Of a stretch of 19,573 nt of DNA, positions 16,014 through 19,573 are shown one piece after another. Every line of letters starts with the position of its first letter. Position 1 is the stretch's first letter. A program made the position numbers and the translations under genes. Below the pieces are notes generated by a model, which ran no database searches, was not told where the DNA came from, and was given only the letters and a program-made list of their open reading frames with translations. The DNA is from an uncultured Planctomycetia bacterium. GTDB taxonomy: Bacteria > Planctomycetota > UBA1135 > GCA-002686595. The stretch covers positions 1-19,573 of the forward strand of contig CALKYE010000081.1 of assembly GCA_938003765.1 (NCBI GenBank), given 5' to 3'.

Positions 16014-19000
16014 ATGTTCTTCGTACCGACTTCGAGCAGCGCCATTCTCGGCGCGCTGGTGTTCGCACTCACGTCCCGTGCGCCCGCGGTGGATCTCGAC
16101 GCGCATTCACTGGCGTTGAAGGAGCCGTCCGGCGAAGTCCGAGACCTGGGGACGTCACAGCGCATCGCGTTCGAGGGCGTCGTTCGAGACTCGAGCGGTG
16201 CTCCCGCGGAGGGAGTGGTGGTCGTGAGCAGCGCCGGGGGGCGCGCGATCACCGGCCCGACCGGCGCGTATCGGCTCGAGGTCAGCGCGCCGATCGGCGC
16301 CGAGAGCCTCCAGATCACGGCTGTCGGAGGCGCCGGAGGGCAACAGACCGCGACCGCGACTGCACCGATGGTTGCAGCGGCCGGCGCCGTACAGGTCGGT
16401 CCGCTCCAACTCGCGCAAGCGGGCGCGTGTTCGCCGAACTGGCTGCCGACCTTCGGGCCGAAGCCGGGTGTCGGCGGGCTGTCCGGCTTCCCCGTCACCG
16501 TCAAAGCACTGGCGGTGTTCGACGATGGCGCTGGACCGGCCCTGTACGCGGGGGGCGAATTCTCCACCGCCGGTGGCACGTCGGTGAGCCACATAGCGAA
16601 ATGGGACGGCTCGAGCTGGACGGCGCTGGGCGCCGGTGTGAACGGCGACGTGGGGGCCATGACGGTGTTCGACGACGGCGCTGGACCCGCGCTCTACGTC
16701 GGCGGCGAGTTCGTGAACGCTGGCGGCGCCGGGGCGAACCGGATCGCCAAGTGGGACGGCTCGACTTGGAGCGCCCTTGGCAGCGGGCTGAACAACTTCG
16801 TCGATGCACTCGCGGTGTTCGACGATGGCAGCGGCCCAGCGCTGTACACCGGAGGGGGCTTCACGATCGCGGGCGGCGTGTCGGCGCAGGGCATCGCGAA
16901 GTGGAACGGCTCGAGCTGGAGCGCGCTGGGCAGCGGAATCAGCCTGGGATTTCAGTCCGGCACGGCCAGCGCGTTGTTGGTCGCCAACCTCGCTGGGGCG
17001 CCGACTCTCTGCGTCGGAGGGACCTTCGACAAGGCTGGTGGTCTGGCTGCTGCCAACGTCGCAACGTGGAACGGTTCGCTCTGGGGGACCTTGGGCACCG
17101 GGATGAACGGCGCCGTCACGGTCCTGCAGCTTTTCGATGACGGCGGCGGACCTGCACTGCACGCCGGAGGCGGCTTCACGACCGCCGGAGGCGTCGCGGC
17201 GAGCAGGGTGGCCAAGTGGAACGGTGCGAGCTGGGCCGCGCTCGGCAGCGGTGTCGACAACTGGGTGCTCGACCTGACTGTGTTCGACGACGGGGCCGGG
17301 TCAGCGCTGTACGCAGGGGGCTCTTTCTCGAACGCGGGCGGCGCAACAGCGACGCGCATCGCGAAGTGGAGCGGCTCGAGTTGGACACCCCTCGCCACCG
17401 GATTGCTCAACTCGGGGACGGGGAGCCTGCTCTGCCATTCCCTGGCGGTGTTCGACGACGGCACTGGCCCGGCGCTGTACGCCGGGGGCGCCTTCACGGT
17501 CGCTGGCGCCACGCTCCCCGCGCTCGAGGCGATGAACCACATCGCCAAGTGGACCGGCTCCAGCTGGGAGTCCCTGGGCAGCGGGCTGAACCGTTCGGTT
17601 GGCTCACTCGTGGTGTTCGACGACGGCAGCGGGCCAGCCGTGTATGCCGGAGGCATCTGGGATCCGAGCAACAGCCTCCCGCTCGGAGGTGCTGGGCAGA
17701 ACAACATCGCGAAGTGGACCGGGTCGAGCTGGGCGCCGCTCAGCAGCGCTCCAGTTGGTTGGGTCGCCAGAGAGGTCGCGACGTTCGCAGTGTTCGACGA
17801 CGGCAGCGGTGCGGCGCTGTACGCAGCGGGTGAGTTCGGACTCGGTGGGCCCGGCAGTTCGGACGCCGTCGCTCGCTGGAACGGCTCGAGCTTCGCCCTG
17901 CTCGGCGGTCAGATGAACCAGAGCGTTGACGCCCTGGCCGTAATCGACGCCGGCGGCGGGCCCCGACTCTACGCCGGAGGCACGTTCACCTCAGCGGGCG
18001 GCGCGTCGGCGAACAGGATCGCGATGTGGAGCGGGTCCAGTTGGACGCCCCTCGGCGTCGGCATGAGCCCGTTCGCCGGCTCCAGTTGCACCGTGCACGC
18101 GCTCGCGGTGTTCGACGACGGCAGCGGACCCGCGCTCTACGCCGGTGGGTTCTTCGAGTCCGCCGGGGGCGTGGTGGTGAACAACGTCGCGAAATGGGAT
18201 GGCGCGAACTGGACGGCGCTCGGCAGTGGCGTCGACGAACTCGGACCGGCTCGGGGCAGTGTCTCGGTGCTGGGCGTGTTCGACGACGGGACGGGTCCGG
18301 CGTTGTACGCCGGAGGACGCTTCGACCTCGCGGGCGGCGTCGCGGCGAGCAACATCGCCAAGTGGGACGGCTCGACTTGGACGCCGCTGGGCGGCGGCCT
18401 GAGCGGAGCGTCGGCGGGCTTGGTGCGGGCTCTGGCTGTACACGACGACGGCAGCGGTCCCGCGCTGTTCGTCGGCGGAGGCTTCGCGACCGCGGGCGGC
18501 CTTGCCGCGAGCAACATCGCCAAGTGGAACGGCTCGAGCTGGGCGCCGCTCGGCAGCGGGGTCAGCGCGTGGGCGCGCGCAATGACGGTGTTCGACGACG
18601 GCGTCGGACTCCCTGCGCTCTACGTCGGGGGGGATTTCCTCAGCGCCTTCGACTCTGGCGACAGCTACGTGGCTGCGTGGCGCTGCCCGCTCACCGCCTC
18701 AGGGACCGCGTACTGCACGGCAGGCGTGACGACGAACGGATGTGTGCCGGCGATCGCGGGCAGCGGCAGCGCAAGCTCGAGCGCCGGGGCGGGGTTCACG
18801 ATTTCGATCTCGTCGGTCGAGGGCCAGAAGGCGGGCCTGATCTTCTATGGCGTGCAGGGCGCGAAGGCGGCGCCGTGGGGCACGGGCTCCAGTTACCTGT
18901 GCGTCGAGGCGCCGGTGAGTCGCATGGCTTCGCAGAGCTCCGGCGGTACCGCCGGCGCTTGCAACGGCGTCTTCTCCCAGGATTGGAACGCCTTCATCGC

Positions 19001-19133
19001 TGCGCACCCGGGCGCCCTCGGTCAACCGTTCGGCGCCGGATCGACCGTCTGGGCGCAGGCCTGGTTCCGCGACCCCCCGGCCCCGAAGTCGACCAACCTG
19101 AGCAACGCGCTGGTCTTTCAACTCCTGCACTGA
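16014..19133 (+). CDS. Secreted 14-repeat beta-propeller protein with shared C-terminal domain
   Basis: The 1039-residue exported protein starts with a weakly charged signal-like segment (ILGALVFALTSRAPA). Residues 51-135 resemble a carboxypeptidase regulatory-like domain (FEGVVRDSSGAPAEGVVVV, GPTGAYRLEV). Residues 163-893 carry 14 tandem units of about 52 residues. Each has the pattern AVFDDGSGPALYAGG-F-AGG--A--IAKWDGSSW--LGSG, like the repeats of Rax2/delta-60-type propellers. Unit 14 stops after VAAW, and the missing W--LG-G strand appears before unit 1 (NWLPTFGPKPGVGG, Trp143), as expected for ring closure. Residues 900-1039 are the shared C-terminal module. No catalytic residues are seen; a binding or adhesion role at the surface is inferred. 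No good ribosome-binding site precedes the ATG, but it is the only start that gives the export signal. Confidence 0.85.
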   Translation: MFFVPTSSSAILGALVFALTSRAPAVDLDAHSLALKEPSGEVRDLGTSQRIAFEGVVRDSSGAPAEGVVVVSSAGGRAITGPTGAYRLEVSAPIGAESLQITAVGGAGGQQTATATAPMVAAAGAVQVGPLQLAQAGACSPNWLPTFGPKPGVGGLSGFPVTVKALAVFDDGAGPALYAGGEFSTAGGTSVSHIAKWDGSSWTALGAGVNGDVGAMTVFDDGAGPALYVGGEFVNAGGAGANRIAKWDGSTWSALGSGLNNFVDALAVFDDGSGPALYTGGGFTIAGGVSAQGIAKWNGSSWSALGSGISLGFQSGTASALLVANLAGAPTLCVGGTFDKAGGLAAANVATWNGSLWGTLGTGMNGAVTVLQLFDDGGGPALHAGGGFTTAGGVAASRVAKWNGASWAALGSGVDNWVLDLTVFDDGAGSALYAGGSFSNAGGATATRIAKWSGSSWTPLATGLLNSGTGSLLCHSLAVFDDGTGPALYAGGAFTVAGATLPALEAMNHIAKWTGSSWESLGSGLNRSVGSLVVFDDGSGPAVYAGGIWDPSNSLPLGGAGQNNIAKWTGSSWAPLSSAPVGWVAREVATFAVFDDGSGAALYAAGEFGLGGPGSSDAVARWNGSSFALLGGQMNQSVDALAVIDAGGGPRLYAGGTFTSAGGASANRIAMWSGSSWTPLGVGMSPFAGSSCTVHALAVFDDGSGPALYAGGFFESAGGVVVNNVAKWDGANWTALGSGVDELGPARGSVSVLGVFDDGTGPALYAGGRFDLAGGVAASNIAKWDGSTWTPLGGGLSGASAGLVRALAVHDDGSGPALFVGGGFATAGGLAASNIAKWNGSSWAPLGSGVSAWARAMTVFDDGVGLPALYVGGDFLSAFDSGDSYVAAWRCPLTASGTAYCTAGVTTNGCVPAIAGSGSASSSAGAGFTISISSVEGQKAGLIFYGVQGAKAAPWGTGSSYLCVEAPVSRMASQSSGGTAGACNGVFSQDWNAFIAAHPGALGQPFGAGSTVWAQAWFRDPPAPKSTNLSNALVFQLLH
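16500..18692 (+). repeat. Tandem array of 14 propeller units (coding)
   Basis: Each unit is about 145-175 bp, with recurring near-identical words such as gtgttcgacgacgg and gcgaagtgg. The cores VFDDG-GPALY-GG and IA-W-GSSW recur 14 times. Units 4, 9 and 10 are the most diverged in the first core, and units 8 and 9 in the linker. Diversity between units suggests an old duplication history rather than recent expansion. Confidence 0.88.
18711..19133 (+). other. Shared C-terminal module, copy 4 (14-repeat protein)
   Basis: Residues 900-1039. It opens YCTAGVTTNGC and contains GLIFYG, APWGTGSSYLCV, CNGVFSQDWNA and WFRDPPAP, ending LSNALVFQLLH. The four invariant cysteines are 901, 910, 963 and 983. 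It is the most diverged copy. Confidence 0.82.
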
Positions 19134-19573
19134 GCGGGACGCCAGTCCACGCGCTGAAGGGGTCGTTTGGCGAGCGCTCGCGCCAGACGCGCGGACTCGG
19201 CGTCGGGCGATTTCCGGCGCTGCGACGCACGGGCCTCCCTGCGCCAGCGCGCGGCGCTGACCCCTCGGCGCGCTCCTTCGGCGATTCGTCGCTGGGCCCG
19301 CGCGACGTCACGGCGTCGTGCGGGCCCAACTCGTCGAGCGGCCGCCTCGAGCACGGCTCAACCGGCGCGGAGTCGCACTCGACGCACCGCTTCAGCCCCG
19401 ACTGCGCGCCCGATTCGGCGCCTCGCTCCGCCGCGCCTGGGCGCGGACAAGCTGCGGCGCGCACGAAGTCTTGGTGCTGGCGCATGTTGCGGGCTCGTCA
19501 GCGCTCCCCGAACCGCGCATGGCGGTATGGTTAGCTGCAGCGCGGTCGCCCGGCCGACTCGCAGCGCCCCCGA
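19134..19573. other. Right-edge region without a supported gene
   Basis: These 440 bases follow the last stop. Two minus-strand frames look partly coding in succession. One (about 19485 down to 19310) contains KRCVECDSA. Another (about 19340 down to 19120) has a charged, Arg/Ala-rich translation including RRIAEGARR and ESARLARALAKR. Together they could be one short frameshifted gene, but no family is recognised and composition alone could explain them. No terminator with a T-tract is visible after 19133. Confidence 0.3.

Noticed and set aside
16500..18692. The tandem repeats as a CRISPR array or satellite
   Set aside because: The repeats keep one open frame, vary in length and encode a regular propeller motif, and there are no identical short repeats with unique spacers.

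Overview
The window is very GC-rich and gene-dense. The best fit is a member of the Planctomycetota. Three things point there: a membrane protein joining a DUF2231-like region, a planctomycete-type c-type cytochrome domain, leucine-rich repeats and a C-terminal cysteine cluster; several large secreted beta-propeller or beta-helix proteins; and a recurrent C-terminal tail beginning Tyr-Cys that I recall, without being able to check here, from planctomycete secretomes. No mobile element, RNA gene or CRISPR array was seen.

Layout. At 227-2083 (+) is a secreted Xaa-Pro dipeptidyl-peptidase. It converges on a minus-strand run read from 7662 down to 2094: a DUF1801 protein, the membrane cytochrome/LRR protein, a gamma-glutamyltransferase whose GTG overlaps the stop of the preceding gene, and a secreted M64 metallopeptidase. 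A divergent intergenic region (7663-8061) leads to a 1170-residue plus-strand protein with a beta-propeller, a di-haem peroxidase-like domain and an Fn3-like domain. After a hairpin comes a two-gene unit: a secreted beta-helix-like protein (11785-14084) with a 14-C tract just after its best start codon, and a beta-propeller-like protein (14081-15313) coupled to it by an ATGA overlap. A minus-strand DUF3293 gene (15337-15822) converges on that unit. Last is a 1039-residue secreted protein built from 14 propeller-type repeats (16014-19133). The edges (1-226 and 19134-19573) hold no gene I can support.

How the genes fit together. Most products carry export signals, and the three hydrolases (Xaa-Pro peptidase, gamma-glutamyltransferase, M64 endopeptidase) would together break down extracellular or periplasmic protein and peptides. 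Four otherwise unrelated secreted proteins end in the same tail of about 136-145 residues, with four invariant cysteines at near-identical spacing. I infer a common sorting, anchoring or binding module for the cell surface.

The two most notable points are this shared C-terminal module and the poly-C tract. The observed 14 Cs put the start codon with the best ribosome-binding site out of frame with the downstream reading frame; 12 or 15 Cs would restore it. This is either a phase-variation switch or a homopolymer sequencing error.
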